From NCBI RefSeq assembly GCF_000743945.1, contig NZ_CP009238.1, positions 868,001-932,000 on the forward strand: a stretch of DNA of 64,000 bases, read 5' to 3'. The notes under the pieces are model-generated. The model saw only the letters and a program-made list of their open reading frames with translations. It ran no database searches and had not been told where the DNA came from. This document shows, piece after piece, positions 1-11,099 of this stretch. The DNA is from Basilea psittacipulmonis DSM 24701 (GTDB taxonomy: Bacteria > Pseudomonadota > Gammaproteobacteria > Burkholderiales > Burkholderiaceae_B). Both the position numbers and the translations under genes were made by a program. Each line of letters starts with the position of its first letter. Position 1 is the first letter of the stretch.

Positions 1-339
1 AGAACATTAGTGATAGCACAGTGTCTGTTGCTACTAGTTGCCAGTCTTTTTTGTGGGATATTTTTCGGTTTAAATGCAGGTTTATCAGCCTTAGCGGGCG
101 GCATAACATGTTTAATTCCTACTTGTCTTTTTGTGGCTCATTTATTACTTAAAATGCAACTAAAAAATCAGCTGAATGTGTTCGGTATCTTTTTTAGTGA
201 AGCAGGTAAGATAATGTTAACCTTGATAATGATGGCATTGATGATTAAATATGCTAGAGATGTGTTGGTATTTCCTGCATTTGTTTTTGGTATAATCGTT
301 GTGCTAAAAGCGTATTTGCTTGCCTTGCTGAAGGCGTAG
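1..339 (+). CDS. atpI: ATP synthase assembly protein I, 5' end cut by window
   Basis: The frame is open to the first base, and the codons before the GTG at position 10 read as the usual start of this family (RTLVIAQ), so the true start lies upstream of the window. The product is a small hydrophobic inner-membrane protein with about four membrane segments that helps assemble the c-ring of F1Fo ATP synthase. It is the first gene of atpIBEFHAGDC and ends 27 bp before atpB. AtpI proteins are poorly conserved; the assignment rests on hydrophobicity, length and position, which together are convincing. Confidence 0.9.
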   Translation, partial: RTLVIAQCLLLLVASLFCGIFFGLNAGLSALAGGITCLIPTCLFVAHLLLKMQLKNQLNVFGIFFSEAGKIMLTLIMMALMIKYARDVLVFPAFVFGIIVVLKAYLLALLKA

Positions 340-366
340 TTTGTTAATAATTTTGGAGTAAGCATA

Positions 367-1257
367 ATGGCCACAGAAGCCTCTGTTAACCCAGCATCAG
401 AATATATTACCCACCACTTGGTGCATTTTAATAATTTTGGCGAGAAACAAGCGAATATCGCTGATTTTAGCTATATTAACTACGATTCTATTTTTTGGTC
501 TTTGTTTTTAGGCCTAATCGTTGTCTTTCTTTTATGGTTGGCAGCACGTAAAGCGACGGCAGGTAAGCCAGGTCGTTTCCAAGCTGCTGTTGAGATGGTT
601 GTGGATATGGTTAGCGAACAAGCTAAAGGCATTATCCATAATGAACAGTCTCGTAAATTCATGGTGCCGTTAGCTTTGACGGTCTTTCTTTGGGTAATCT
701 TTATGAATACGATGGACTTGTTGCCAGTAGATTTACCTGGCCAAGTGTTCTCGTGGGTAGGTTTGGCAGGTGATCACCATCATCGCGGTCCTTTGTACTA
801 CCATCGTATTTTACCGACAGCTGATTTAAATATTCCGCTTGGCATGTCTTTGGGTGTATTGTTGATATCGATTTACTATGGTATTAAGATTAAACATCCA
901 GGTGGTTTTGTGAAAGAATTGTTTACAGCACCGTTCCATGCTCATAGTGCAGTAGGCGTAATCTTATTAGCACCTGCTAACTTTTTGATGAATTTAGTTG
1001 AATATTTTGCCAAAACAGTTTCCTTAGCGATGCGACTTTTTGGTAATATGTTTGCAGGTGAATTGGTCTTTATGCTGATTGCTTTAATGGGCGGTGCATG
1101 GTCTGGATTGAATGCGTTGAGTTTAAGCTTAGGCATTGGACAAGTTATTGCAGGTTCTGTGTGGGCGATTTTCCATATTATGATTATTGTCTTACAGGCC
1201 TTTATCTTCATGATGCTGACTCTGGTATATGTGGGTCAGGCTCACGAAGGGCATTAG
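367..1257 (+). CDS. atpB: F1Fo ATP synthase subunit a
   Basis: Membrane subunit a (296 aa) forms the two proton half-channels of the Fo motor next to the c-ring. Several hydrophobic segments are visible, and the conserved helix contains [13 protein letters not shown], whose arginine (about residue 223) is the essential residue facing the c-subunit carboxylate. The start is an ATG preceded by TTTGGAGTAAGCATA, a good ribosome binding site. A histidine-rich loop near residues 137-144 lies between membrane segments. The length fits betaproteobacterial AtpB. A strong hairpin follows just after the stop codon. Confidence 0.97.
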   Translation: MATEASVNPASEYITHHLVHFNNFGEKQANIADFSYINYDSIFWSLFLGLIVVFLLWLAARKATAGKPGRFQAAVEMVVDMVSEQAKGIIHNEQSRKFMVPLALTVFLWVIFMNTMDLLPVDLPGQVFSWVGLAGDHHHRGPLYYHRILPTADLNIPLGMSLGVLLISIYYGIKIKHPGGFVKELFTAPFHAHSAVGVILLAPANFLMNLVEYFAKTVSLAMRLFGNMFAGELVFMLIALMGGAWSGLNALSLSLGIGQVIAGSVWAIFHIMIIVLQAFIFMMLTLVYVGQAHEGH

Positions 1258-1264
1258 AATTGAG

Positions 1265-1297
1265 TGTGACGGTTGATCAAAGTGGTCAGTCGTCACA
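1265..1297 (+). promoter_or_regulatory. Intercistronic hairpin between atpB and atpE
   Basis: The RNA can form a 14-bp stem with a 5-nt loop: outer arms TGTGACG and CGTCACA pair perfectly, and the next seven positions pair with some G-U pairs. It starts 8 nt after the atpB stop and is followed only by TTTAATATA, so it is not a typical terminator. By position it may stabilise or separate mRNA segments around atpE, which must be made in excess for the c-ring. Confidence 0.6.
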
Positions 1298-1338
1298 TTT
1301 AATATATGAGTAGTAATACTCGATCCATCTTTAATTAA

Positions 1339-1593
<255 letters not shown>

Positions 1594-1594
1594 T

Positions 1595-1620
1595 TTCTGA
1601 CTTTCAATCAGAGTTTTCTT
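1595..1620 (+). terminator. Weak attenuator-like stem after atpE
   Basis: Directly after the atpE stop, TTCTGA pairs with TCAGAG around a 7-nt loop, followed by TTTTCTT. The stem is only 5-6 bp, so it could at most cause partial termination or a pause, lowering transcription of the downstream atp genes. Functional reading is inference. Confidence 0.3.
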
Positions 1621-1654
1621 CGTTCAACTGAATGGTAAGTGAACCAGATGGGAA

Positions 1655-1677
1655 GACCCTGTCAAGCTGGCAGGGTC
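1655..1677 (+). promoter_or_regulatory. Intercistronic hairpin between atpE and atpF
   Basis: A perfect 7-bp stem (GACCCTG with CAGGGTC) is extended by two more pairs to 9 bp, closing a 5-nt loop AAGCT. No T-run follows, so it is not an intrinsic terminator. Together with the hairpin at 1265-1297 it brackets atpE, a layout expected for an mRNA stabiliser or processing boundary. Confidence 0.55.
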
Positions 1678-1744
1678 AGAAAGCCAGAAGGTTCAAAGTT
1701 GTTCATAGTTTGTAAAAACTATTTTTAATTATAGGGAAACGACC

Positions 1745-2215
1745 GTGAATTTAAACGCGACGCTCATTTTCCAGATGATTGTGTTCTTCGTCTTAACGTG
1801 GTTTACCGTTAAATTTGTGTGGCCACCGTTAGTGAAAGCCATTGACGAACGTCGTCAGAAAATTGCTGACGGCTTAGCTGCGGCAGAACAAGGCAAAGAG
1901 GATTTGGCAAAGGCTGAAGAACGTGTTCGTCTGATTGAAGCTACAGCTAAACAAGAGACACAAGCTCGTTTAGGTGATGCAGAAAAACAAGCTACTTCTA
2001 TTATTGAAGCGGCTCGTGCAGAAGCTGAAGAAGAACGTGCAAGAATCCTTGCTCAAGCGAAACAAGATGTACAGGCGGAAGTCCAACGTGTACGTGAAGG
2101 TTTGCGTGAAGAAGTGGCTGCATTAGCAGTACAAGGAGCACAGCAAATTCTTAAACGTGAAGTGGACGTAAAAGCTCATGCAGATTTGTTAAATCAGCTT
2201 AAAGCTCAACTCTAA
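1745..2215 (+). CDS. atpF: F1Fo ATP synthase subunit b
   Basis: Subunit b (156 aa) is the peripheral stalk that holds the F1 head to subunit a. A single N-terminal membrane helix (about residues 5-27) is followed by a long, highly charged helix rich in Ala, Glu, Lys and Arg that forms the dimeric coiled coil. The length equals the usual 156 aa of proteobacterial b subunits. The start codon is GTG, preceded by AGGGAAAC. It lies 12 bp before atpH. Confidence 0.97.
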   Translation: MNLNATLIFQMIVFFVLTWFTVKFVWPPLVKAIDERRQKIADGLAAAEQGKEDLAKAEERVRLIEATAKQETQARLGDAEKQATSIIEAARAEAEEERARILAQAKQDVQAEVQRVREGLREEVAALAVQGAQQILKREVDVKAHADLLNQLKAQL

Positions 2216-2227
2216 TCGGGATTACTT

Positions 2228-2770
2228 ATGGCTGAATTATCAACAATTGCACGCCCTTATGCAGAGGCGTATTTTCAAGTGGTTAGTATTGATGCTACGA
2301 AAACAGAAACCGCATCAAATGAACTAAAAAGCTTGGTGGCAATCTCTCAGGTACCCGAGGTGCGTGAGGCGATGGCTGATCCTCGTTTGGATAAAGTACA
2401 ACGTGCTGAGCTTTTTTTAAGCTTAGTTAAGTCTGAACTATCCGAATCATCTAAGAATTTTGTTCGCTTGCTGGTTGACAATGACCGCTTGCTGTTATTG
2501 CCTGAGATTTTGGAACATTTTGAACAGCTCAAAAACGCCAAAGAAGGGTCGGCAGCATGTGTGATTACAAGTGCTTTTGAACTCACCGAAGATCAACTGC
2601 GCGAACTCACAGCCATGCTTGAGAAAAAATTCGGCTATAAACTTAAACCTGTCGTTAAGGTTGATAATACACTTATCGGTGGGGTACGTGTCACTGTAGG
2701 TGACCAAGTTTTAGATACATCTGTGCAAGGCCAGTTGGTGCGCTTGCATGAAACTTTAACTGCCATTTAA
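2228..2770 (+). CDS. atpH: F1Fo ATP synthase subunit delta
   Basis: Delta (180 aa) links the top of the F1 head to the b-subunit stalk. The protein starts MAELSTIARPYAEAYF, the classical N-terminal motif of this family, and has the C-terminal stretch with IGGVRVTVGDQVLDTSVQGQL that contacts subunit b. The length is normal. It sits between atpF and atpA with short spacers, as in other proteobacterial atp operons. Nothing unusual is seen. Confidence 0.97.
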   Translation: MAELSTIARPYAEAYFQVVSIDATKTETASNELKSLVAISQVPEVREAMADPRLDKVQRAELFLSLVKSELSESSKNFVRLLVDNDRLLLLPEILEHFEQLKNAKEGSAACVITSAFELTEDQLRELTAMLEKKFGYKLKPVVKVDNTLIGGVRVTVGDQVLDTSVQGQLVRLHETLTAI

Positions 2771-2803
2771 GCAGGCAAATAACAGGATTTCAGGAGTCCG
2801 ATT

Positions 2804-4339
2804 ATGCAACTTAATCCGTCAGAAATTAGCGAATTGCTCAAAAGCCGTATTCAAGGCTTGGGTTCTTCAGCTGACATTCGTACACAAGGTACAGTGATTT
2901 CTGTCACCGACGGTATTACTCGTATTCACGGTTTATCAGATGCCATGCAAGGGGAAATGCTTGAGTTTCCAAATGGTATTTATGGTTTGGCTCTAAACTT
3001 AGAGCGTGATTCTGTAGGTGCAGTAATTCTTGGTGATTACACTCAAGTATCAGAAGGTGACATTGTAAAAACAACTGGTCGTATTTTAGATGTGCCAGTA
3101 GGTCCAGAATTATTAGGTCGTGTTGTGAACACTTTGGGACAACCTATCGATGGTAAAGGTCCTATCAACACGAAACAAAGAGATATTATTGAAAAAGTGG
3201 CTCCAGGTGTGATCGCTCGTCAATCAGTCTCTCAACCACTACAAACAGGTCTTAAAGCGATTGACTCAATGGTGCCTATCGGTCGTGGTCAGCGTGAGTT
3301 GATTATTGGTGACCGTCAGACAGGTAAAACAGCCGTCGCGGTTGATGCGATCATTAACCAAAAGGGCAAAGGCGTAAAATGTATTTATGTCGCGATTGGT
3401 CAGAAAGCCTCTACGATTAATAACGTTGTGCGTAAATTAGAAGAAGCGGGTGCTTTAGAGTACACGATTGTGGTGGCGGCTTCTGCTTCTGACTCTGCAG
3501 CGTTACAGTATCTTGCTCCTTATGCAGGTTGCACAATGGGTGAATACTTCCGTGATCGTGGTGAAGACGCGTTGATCGTTTATGATGATTTAACTAAACA
3601 AGCATGGGCTTATCGTCAAGTATCCTTGCTATTGCGTCGTCCTCCAGGTCGTGAAGCGTATCCAGGTGATGTATTCTACTTACACTCTCGCTTGCTAGAA
3701 CGTGCAGCACGTGTGAACGCTGATTATGTTGAAAAATTCACAAAAGGCGAAGTAAAAGGCCAAACAGGTTCTTTGACAGCATTGCCTATCATCGAAACTC
3801 AAGCTGGTGACGTATCGGCATTCGTTCCAACGAACGTGATTTCGATTACAGACGGTCAGATTTTCTTGGAAACTGACTTATTTAACGCAGGTATTCGTCC
3901 AGCGATTAACGCGGGTATTTCGGTATCTCGTGTTGGTGGTGCGGCTCAGACAAAAGTTATTAAGAAACTTTCAGGCGGTATCCGTACTGACTTGGCTCAA
4001 TATCGTGAATTGGCTGCGTTTGCACAGTTCGCTTCAGACTTAGATGCGGCGACTCGTAAACAGCTAGAACGCGGTAAACGAGTAGTAGAACTATTGAAAC
4101 AGCCCCAATACCAACCTCAACAGGTTTGGGAATTAGCCGTCGCTTTATATGCCGTGAACACAGGTGCGCTTGACGATATCGAAGTTGAGAAAGTATTAGT
4201 GTTTGAAAAAGCTTTAAAAGACGACTTGAAAGTAAAACACGCTGATTTGATCGAACGTATTGAAGACAAGAAAGAATTGTCTAAAGAAGACGAAGAAGTG
4301 TTGAAAAAAGCGATTGAGGATTTCAAAAAAATCTTCTAA
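2804..4339 (+). CDS. atpA: F1Fo ATP synthase subunit alpha
   Basis: Alpha (511 aa) forms the non-catalytic nucleotide sites of the F1 hexamer. The Walker A motif GDRQTGKTA lies near residue 170, and [14 protein letters not shown] and the [22 protein letters not shown] segment are family signatures. An N-terminal beta barrel and a C-terminal helical domain complete the normal architecture. An ATG is preceded by CAGGAGTCCGATT, a clear ribosome binding site. Confidence 0.98.
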   Translation: MQLNPSEISELLKSRIQGLGSSADIRTQGTVISVTDGITRIHGLSDAMQGEMLEFPNGIYGLALNLERDSVGAVILGDYTQVSEGDIVKTTGRILDVPVGPELLGRVVNTLGQPIDGKGPINTKQRDIIEKVAPGVIARQSVSQPLQTGLKAIDSMVPIGRGQRELIIGDRQTGKTAVAVDAIINQKGKGVKCIYVAIGQKASTINNVVRKLEEAGALEYTIVVAASASDSAALQYLAPYAGCTMGEYFRDRGEDALIVYDDLTKQAWAYRQVSLLLRRPPGREAYPGDVFYLHSRLLERAARVNADYVEKFTKGEVKGQTGSLTALPIIETQAGDVSAFVPTNVISITDGQIFLETDLFNAGIRPAINAGISVSRVGGAAQTKVIKKLSGGIRTDLAQYRELAAFAQFASDLDAATRKQLERGKRVVELLKQPQYQPQQVWELAVALYAVNTGALDDIEVEKVLVFEKALKDDLKVKHADLIERIEDKKELSKEDEEVLKKAIEDFKKIF

Positions 4340-4383
4340 GGTAATTAGTGTGAATGTTTCACACTAAAGTGAAAGGAAAGTAA

Positions 4384-5289
4384 ATGGCTGGAATCAAGGA
4401 AATCCGTACGAAGATCAAGAGTGTACAGAACACTCGTAAGATCACGAAAGCGATGGAGATGGTGGCTGCTTCTAAAATGCGTAAAGCACAAGAAAGAATG
4501 CAAGCGACTCGTCCCTATGCGACGAAAGTGCGTGAAATTGCCATGCATATGATGCAGACCAATCCTGAATATTCACATATTTACCTAGAAGAACGTAAAG
4601 ATGTGAAATCGGTTGGTGTGATTTTAGTGACAACTGATAAAGGCTTATGCGGTGGTTTGAATACCAATATCACTCGTATGATGCTCAAGAGCTTTAAAGA
4701 GTTTGAACAAAACAACGTTAAAGTTCAGGTAACCGCTTTTGGAAACAAAGGACTTGGCTTTTTAACACGTTTAGGAGCTAATTTAGTTTCAAAAGAAGTT
4801 CAGTTAGGCGATACACCTAGCTTTGAGCGACTTATCGGTGCACTAAAAGTCCAACTAGATGATTATGCGTCTGGTAAGATTGATGCACTTTATATTGCGA
4901 CAACACGTTTCATCAACACCATGAAACAAGAGCCAACGATGATTCGTTTGCTACCTTTGCCAAATGGTCTAGAAGATCCGTTCCAAGTGAACATGGCGGA
5001 AAACTCTTCTGAACAGAAAGCACATAACTATCATTGGGATTATATTTTTGAACCTGATGCGGCTTCTGTGATTGATGAATTGTTGAAGCGTTATGTAGAA
5101 GGTTTAGTATATCAAGCTGTTGCTGAAAATATGGCCTCTGAGCAATCTGCTCGTATGGTGGCGATGAAAGCAGCATCTGATAATGCTAAGAAAGTAATCG
5201 GTGATTTACAACTTGTCTATAACAAAACACGACAAGCGGCGATCACTAAGGAAATTTCAGAAATTGTAGGGGGTGCAGCCGCCGTCTAA
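4384..5289 (+). CDS. atpG: F1Fo ATP synthase subunit gamma
   Basis: Gamma (301 aa) is the central rotor shaft. The N-terminal helix starts [20 protein letters not shown] and the C-terminal helix ends with [19 protein letters not shown], both typical. [11 protein letters not shown] is the conserved core signature. It lies between atpA and atpD as expected. The stop codon sits in the loop of a tiny stem (GCCGT/ACGGC, 5281-5293), which may be incidental. Confidence 0.97.
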   Translation: MAGIKEIRTKIKSVQNTRKITKAMEMVAASKMRKAQERMQATRPYATKVREIAMHMMQTNPEYSHIYLEERKDVKSVGVILVTTDKGLCGGLNTNITRMMLKSFKEFEQNNVKVQVTAFGNKGLGFLTRLGANLVSKEVQLGDTPSFERLIGALKVQLDDYASGKIDALYIATTRFINTMKQEPTMIRLLPLPNGLEDPFQVNMAENSSEQKAHNYHWDYIFEPDAASVIDELLKRYVEGLVYQAVAENMASEQSARMVAMKAASDNAKKVIGDLQLVYNKTRQAAITKEISEIVGGAAAV

Positions 5290-5317
5290 CGGCAGCAGCC
5301 TTTTATTAATAAACTAA

Positions 5318-6727
<1,410 letters not shown>

Positions 6728-6735
6728 GGAGTCAG

Positions 6736-7155
6736 ATGATGACTACCATTCATGTTGATGTCGTTAGTACCGAAAAATCGATTTACTCGGGTAAAGCAAA
6801 ATTCGTTGCCTTACCAGGTGAATCAGGAGAACTCGGTATTTTACCAGGACACACACCTTTGATTACTAAGGTGCGTCCTGGAATGGTCAAACTCGTTCAT
6901 GAAGATGGACAAGAAGAAAGCGTGTTTATTGCAGGGGGTATTTTAGAAGTACAACCTTATCACGTAACCGTGTTGGCTGATACGGCTATTCGTGCGGATG
7001 ACCTTGATGAAGCGAAAGCTTTGAAAGCGAAAGAAGAAGCACAAATTGCCCTTCAAAATACCAAAGACAAAGCGGATATTGCGACACTAGAAGCTGAATT
7101 AGCGATGTTAGCTGCTCAGATTCACGAAGCTCGCAAGCTATCAAAAAGACGCTAA
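6736..7155 (+). CDS. atpC: F1Fo ATP synthase subunit epsilon
   Basis: Epsilon (139 aa) is the small rotor subunit that couples gamma to the c-ring and can inhibit ATP hydrolysis through its C-terminal helices. The N-terminal beta-sandwich contains [16 protein letters not shown], the family hallmark; two C-terminal helices rich in Ala, Glu and Lys follow. The start is 8 bp after atpD with AAGGAGTCAG upstream; a second ATG directly follows the first, so the start could shift by one codon. The last gene of the operon, it is followed by an intrinsic terminator. Confidence 0.96.
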   Translation: MMTTIHVDVVSTEKSIYSGKAKFVALPGESGELGILPGHTPLITKVRPGMVKLVHEDGQEESVFIAGGILEVQPYHVTVLADTAIRADDLDEAKALKAKEEAQIALQNTKDKADIATLEAELAMLAAQIHEARKLSKRR

Positions 7156-7174
7156 TCTTTAAACGAAACAGAAA

Positions 7175-7206
7175 AAGCCTGAGGTATGATGCCTTGGGCT
7201 TTTTTT
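7175..7206 (+). terminator. Rho-independent terminator of the atp operon
   Basis: AAGCCTGAGG pairs with CCTTGGGCTT (10 bp, two G-U pairs) around a 7-nt loop and is followed by a T-run. It starts 20 bp after the atpC stop. Confidence 0.9.
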
Positions 7207-7235
7207 ATGGGTGTTTGGTGTTATGGGGGCATGTG

Positions 7236-7270
7236 AACAGAAAAAGCACGAAGTGTGATGCTTTGGGTTG
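7236..7270 (+). repeat. Degenerate second copy of the atp terminator region
   Basis: AACAGAAAAAGC at 7236 repeats the same 12 bases at 7167, and the next 23 bases resemble the terminator stem (TGTGATGCTTTGGG against TATGATGCCTTGGG). The spacing is 69 bp. The copy has lost the perfect stem and T-run, so it looks like a decayed tandem duplication rather than a working terminator. Confidence 0.5.
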
Positions 7271-7431
7271 ATTGCTAATTGAGTGTTGGTACTGTGTGAA
7301 ACAGATCATATTGAGTGAAATGAGGGATAGATATCACTGTTGATGCATTGTTTTCTAAATAAATTTTCATTATAGCTTATTAAGTCGGCATCGATTTAAA
7401 GGGCTATTTAAGTGCGTCTCCGCTTGTCACA

Positions 7432-8409
7432 ATGAAAATGCACGAGGCACTACAGGACAACGTTTCGCTCATCTCAAGCATTGCCAGTAAATATTACGAT
7501 GATATCGAAAAGCACGTCAATAAAGCGGTACTCAATGGAACGCTTAACCGTGACCTTTCTAAAATCATACAAGAACGCTATGACGTATCTAAGAGCCGAG
7601 CTAACCTAATCGCACGAGACCAATCTGCCAAGCTTAATAGCACGCTATCACAAGCACAGGCACAGGCGTGTGGGGTAACCCAATACAGGTGGCACACGTC
7701 AAAGGATAGCCGTGTACGTGAAAGTCACGCAGTGCTAGACGGCAAGGTATTTTCGTATGACAACCCGCCGTCAGTAGGTAACCCGGGTCAGGATTTTCAA
7801 TGCCGTTGTGTAGCGTTGCCAATCTTTACGAATCTATTCGAGAAGGAGCAAGAGGCACAACAGCAGGCAAGTACATTTGAACGCTTGATGACTAAATCCG
7901 ATTATGCGATTGCATTACAACACTTTCAGAAGCCTCATATACAGCAAGCAATGGCAAGCATGAATCTTACGCATGAGGAAGCTTTTGCGATATCAGCTTA
8001 TACAGGGCAGTTCGCTAAAGTGTTAAATGAATCATTACGCAAGGGCGAGTTTAACGTTTATACGAAGCATTTCGTTAAGCACCTTAATTCAGGGTTAGAC
8101 AAGGCACCTATTTACAATAAAGTGACGTACCGAACGGTTAAATTAACCCAAGAGGAAATAAATAGGTATAAAATAGGTAGTATTATCGAAGAAAAACAGT
8201 TTATTAGCACATCGAAGCTTAATGAGAATGTAGGTTTTCACGGTAATGTTCGTTATGAAATACGAGGTAAAGACGGACGAGAAATTGAAAACCTATCTCA
8301 ATACCCTCATGAACAAGAGGTATTATTCAAGACTAATAGGCGGTTTTTAGTCAACGATGTAAAAGTTAGAGGAAAATTAAGAATTATTGAAATGACAGAG
8401 GTAGACTAA
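7432..8409 (+). CDS. Phage MuF head protein fused to ADP-ribosyltransferase domain, 5'-truncated
   Basis: Two domains are visible in the 325 residues read from this ATG. Residues 1-130 match the C-terminal part of Mu F/SPP1 gp7 minor head proteins: DSRVRESHAVLDGKVF (92-107) and PGQDFQCRCVALP (118-130). Residues 175-325 have the three signatures of an R-S-E ADP-ribosyltransferase: YRTV with R234, FISTS with S259-T-S261, and E294-x-E296 inside YPHEQEVLF. Such proteins are known as MuF polymorphic toxins of temperate phages. In-frame codons upstream of the ATG back to a TAA at 7381 still read like the head-protein domain (GIDLKGYLSA), and no portal or terminase gene precedes it, so the 5' end has been lost. 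No good ribosome binding site precedes the ATG. The toxin half is intact; whether it is expressed is unknown. Confidence 0.8.
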   Translation: MKMHEALQDNVSLISSIASKYYDDIEKHVNKAVLNGTLNRDLSKIIQERYDVSKSRANLIARDQSAKLNSTLSQAQAQACGVTQYRWHTSKDSRVRESHAVLDGKVFSYDNPPSVGNPGQDFQCRCVALPIFTNLFEKEQEAQQQASTFERLMTKSDYAIALQHFQKPHIQQAMASMNLTHEEAFAISAYTGQFAKVLNESLRKGEFNVYTKHFVKHLNSGLDKAPIYNKVTYRTVKLTQEEINRYKIGSIIEEKQFISTSKLNENVGFHGNVRYEIRGKDGREIENLSQYPHEQEVLFKTNRRFLVNDVKVRGKLRIIEMTEVD

Positions 8410-8699
8410 TGAGCGTTTTAGATTTACCAATAGAAAGACAAAGAGAGATAGCGAAAATCTGTGGTTACGATTCGTTAGAGAAATGGCAAGCGGATAAACG
8501 TGCAGAGCTTGAGGAAAACGAAAGATTGCGTGCAGAAATGGAAGCCTATAAACCTACTAAGGCAGAAATTAGGATACGAATAGACGCACTTAGAAAGCAC
8601 CCTAATGCGATTTGTTACTATCAACGTATTAGCGGAGATTTTGACCTGACCGCAGAGGAAGTAATACGAAACCTAGAGAACACAGAAACAATCGATTAA
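8409..8699 (+). CDS. Small protein overlapping the MuF-ART gene; candidate immunity protein
   Basis: This 96-aa protein starts at the ATG that overlaps the upstream stop codon by one base (TAATG), with AGAGGT about seven bases upstream, so it is translationally coupled to the toxin-domain gene. It is soluble, charged and mostly helical by eye (ELEENERLRAEMEAYKPTKAE). I recognise no family. In MuF and other polymorphic toxin loci the gene right after the toxin is often its immunity protein, and the coupling plus two terminators just downstream make this pair look like a unit. An alternative is a phage structural or scaffold accessory gene. The function is inference from context. Confidence 0.6.
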   Translation: MSVLDLPIERQREIAKICGYDSLEKWQADKRAELEENERLRAEMEAYKPTKAEIRIRIDALRKHPNAICYYQRISGDFDLTAEEVIRNLENTETID

Positions 8700-8700
8700 G

Positions 8701-8728
8701 AAGCCACTACTAGCCTAGTGGCTTTTTT
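8701..8728 (+). terminator. Rho-independent terminator after the small gene
   Basis: AAGCCACTA pairs perfectly with TAGTGGCTT (9 bp, 6-nt loop), followed by TTTT. It begins two bases after the stop codon region of the 96-aa gene. Confidence 0.9.
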
Positions 8729-8737
8729 CATATATAC

Positions 8738-8768
8738 GCCGATTAGATTAAGTCTAGTCGGCTTTTTT
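8738..8768 (+). terminator. Second tandem rho-independent terminator
   Basis: GCCGATTAGA pairs with TCTAGTCGGC (10 bp, one G-U pair) around a 5-nt loop and is followed by six T. Two terminators within 70 bp isolate the MuF-toxin pair from the next phage gene. Confidence 0.9.
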
Positions 8769-8782
8769 ATTGGACAAACAGC

Positions 8783-9538
8783 ATGAATATTGTTGACAGT
8801 ATTGAACGCCCTAGCGAGCGGGTCTATACGCAGGACGGCTATTTGATCGCCAATGCGAAGTTATCCAAGCTAGGCACGTTCGATTATTTACACAAGGAAC
8901 TAGACCCTGATGTTAAGACAGGGGGCGAGGAAATTAAACGCGTCAAACGAAGCGAATATAGCCTTTTCACAGACGAGACGATTAAAAGCTTTGAGGGCTT
9001 GCCGATTACCTTAGGACACCCTCAAGACAAGCGCGTCAATTCAAAGAACTGGAAAGAGCTTGCAGTAGGCACGGTGCGAAACGTCAAACGTGAGGGCGAC
9101 TACCTAACCGCACAAGCCTACATCTATGACGAGAACGCGATTAAAACAATTCAAGAGCATGGCATTAAAGAACTCTCATGTGGCTATGCTTGTGAAGTGA
9201 TTCCGTCACAAGACAAAGACGCAGATTACGAATTAACGCCTATGATAGGCAACCATGTCGCATTAGTGGCTAACGGGCGATGTGGTTCTACTTGTACGTT
9301 AGCCGATGAGGATAGACCAATGAGTATCTTACAAAAAGTACTGAAGAAGCTAGGAGTCGAGCTAACGGACGAGCAGGCTAAACGCTTGCAGGACGCAGAA
9401 GCAGACGCAACCAAAGACGAGAATGAGGACGGCGAGAACAAGCAAGCTCAAGCCTCTCAAGACCCTCAAGGTACTAGCGAAGACGATAACACCAAGGAAG
9501 ACGAAAACGCAGAGGACAAGCAAGATATAGAAACTTAA
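8783..9538 (+). CDS. Phage DUF2213 protein (putative prohead protease/scaffold), probably shortened
   Basis: The 251-aa protein matches the DUF2213 family found between minor head and major capsid genes of tailed phages. Conserved features are ITLGHPQDKRVN with H79 and IKELSCGY with S132, the positions expected for the histidine and serine of a prohead-protease-like fold. After residue 180 the protein is an acidic, low-complexity tail (Glu, Asp, Lys, Gln) that in relatives acts as capsid scaffold. It stops earlier than many relatives, and no major capsid gene follows, so the head module is cut here. The start has only GGA about ten bases upstream. It is part of the same prophage remnant as the MuF gene. 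Confidence 0.75.
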   Translation: MNIVDSIERPSERVYTQDGYLIANAKLSKLGTFDYLHKELDPDVKTGGEEIKRVKRSEYSLFTDETIKSFEGLPITLGHPQDKRVNSKNWKELAVGTVRNVKREGDYLTAQAYIYDENAIKTIQEHGIKELSCGYACEVIPSQDKDADYELTPMIGNHVALVANGRCGSTCTLADEDRPMSILQKVLKKLGVELTDEQAKRLQDAEADATKDENEDGENKQAQASQDPQGTSEDDNTKEDENAEDKQDIET

Positions 9539-9862
9539 AGAAGATTTGATGGCAAGACAGAAACGAGTCATATGGCGTGAGTTTTCTTAACGAATATGCT
9601 TCTCAGCCTAACTTAGAGATTTTTTATTGGGTAATTTTTTTGTATTATATACTTCATGAATAAATAGTGTGGTTTTTAGTATATTGGAGATAAATTTTGA
9701 TGTTAGATTGACAAGTTGGTAAACATTAAAATTTGTTGTTTATTTTAATTGGTTAGAAAAATATACTGATAGGATAATGTTTTTCAATATTTGAATCGGG
9801 TTGAAAAAGATGATATTGATATACTGTTTTAGAGTATCTCAGATATTTTCTATTTATCAGGT
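9539..9862. other. AT-rich gene-free stretch at the prophage remnant's right edge
   Basis: No open frame longer than a few dozen codons has a credible start here. The sequence is strongly AT-rich and low in complexity. It probably contains the right junction of the prophage remnant, but I found no clear attachment-site repeat shared with the left side near 7270-7384. Confidence 0.5.
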
Positions 9863-9934
9863 AAAAAACAACCCCTTGTCTATGAATTCATCAGTGGATG
9901 TTGGTACTGATGAAGCAGATGAAAGGGGGTGTTT
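9863..9934 (-). terminator. Large terminator-like hairpin downstream of budC
   Basis: On the minus strand an outer stem (AAACACCCCCTT with AAGGGGTTGTTT, imperfect) encloses a perfect inner stem CATCAGT/ACTGATG, and the distal arm runs into TTTTTT. It lies about 30 bp after the budC stop codon, in the right orientation for that gene. Confidence 0.6.
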
Positions 9935-9965
9935 GATATGTTTAAATCAGGTAGTGACTGAGTGA

Positions 9966-10766
<801 letters not shown>

Positions 10767-10787
10767 CTAGTGTGTATGTTGAAGCAT

Positions 10788-10828
10788 GAGGTAAAACACA
10801 CGATAGGGATTGAGGTGTCTTTTACCTC
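10788..10828 (-). promoter_or_regulatory. Inverted repeat upstream of budC
   Basis: GAGGTAAAA and TTTTACCTC form perfect 9-bp arms separated by 23 bp; after one mismatch the stem continues with ACAC/GTGT. It lies 31-71 bp upstream of the budC start. It could be an operator for a dimeric regulator or a leader hairpin; nothing in the sequence decides between them. Confidence 0.45.
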
Positions 10829-11099
10829 GAATGTAGTTGTTTGATTTTAAATAAATTTCTCTAAAGTTTTTAGAGGGGTATCAAAAACCTACTTTATTTA
10901 ATACCTATAACAACTGTGCTTATTGTACTGCTAGAAATGATGTTATTTTTTGCGGTGTAACAATATTTTTGCTAATTCACAGCTCACAAGATAAATCAGG
11001 TGGTGTTCTTAGCCAGTTTCATACAATGGGTATCATCTAAAACTGGCTAGATTCATCGTTTATATACGTCTGATAAAACCTTGTTGTATTAATTCGTTG
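10829..11099. other. Intergenic region between budC and hslU
   Basis: AT-rich spacer between two genes on the minus strand. It must hold the budC promoter and the end of the hslVU transcript, but no clear intrinsic terminator or strong promoter match was seen. Confidence 0.4.

Noticed and set aside
5281..5293. GCCGTCTAAC resembles the Neisseria DNA uptake sequence GCCGTCTGAA at the atpG stop
   Set aside because: It mismatches the core after GCCGTCT, occurs within coding sequence and stop codon, and is better explained as a small stem (GCCGT/ACGGC).
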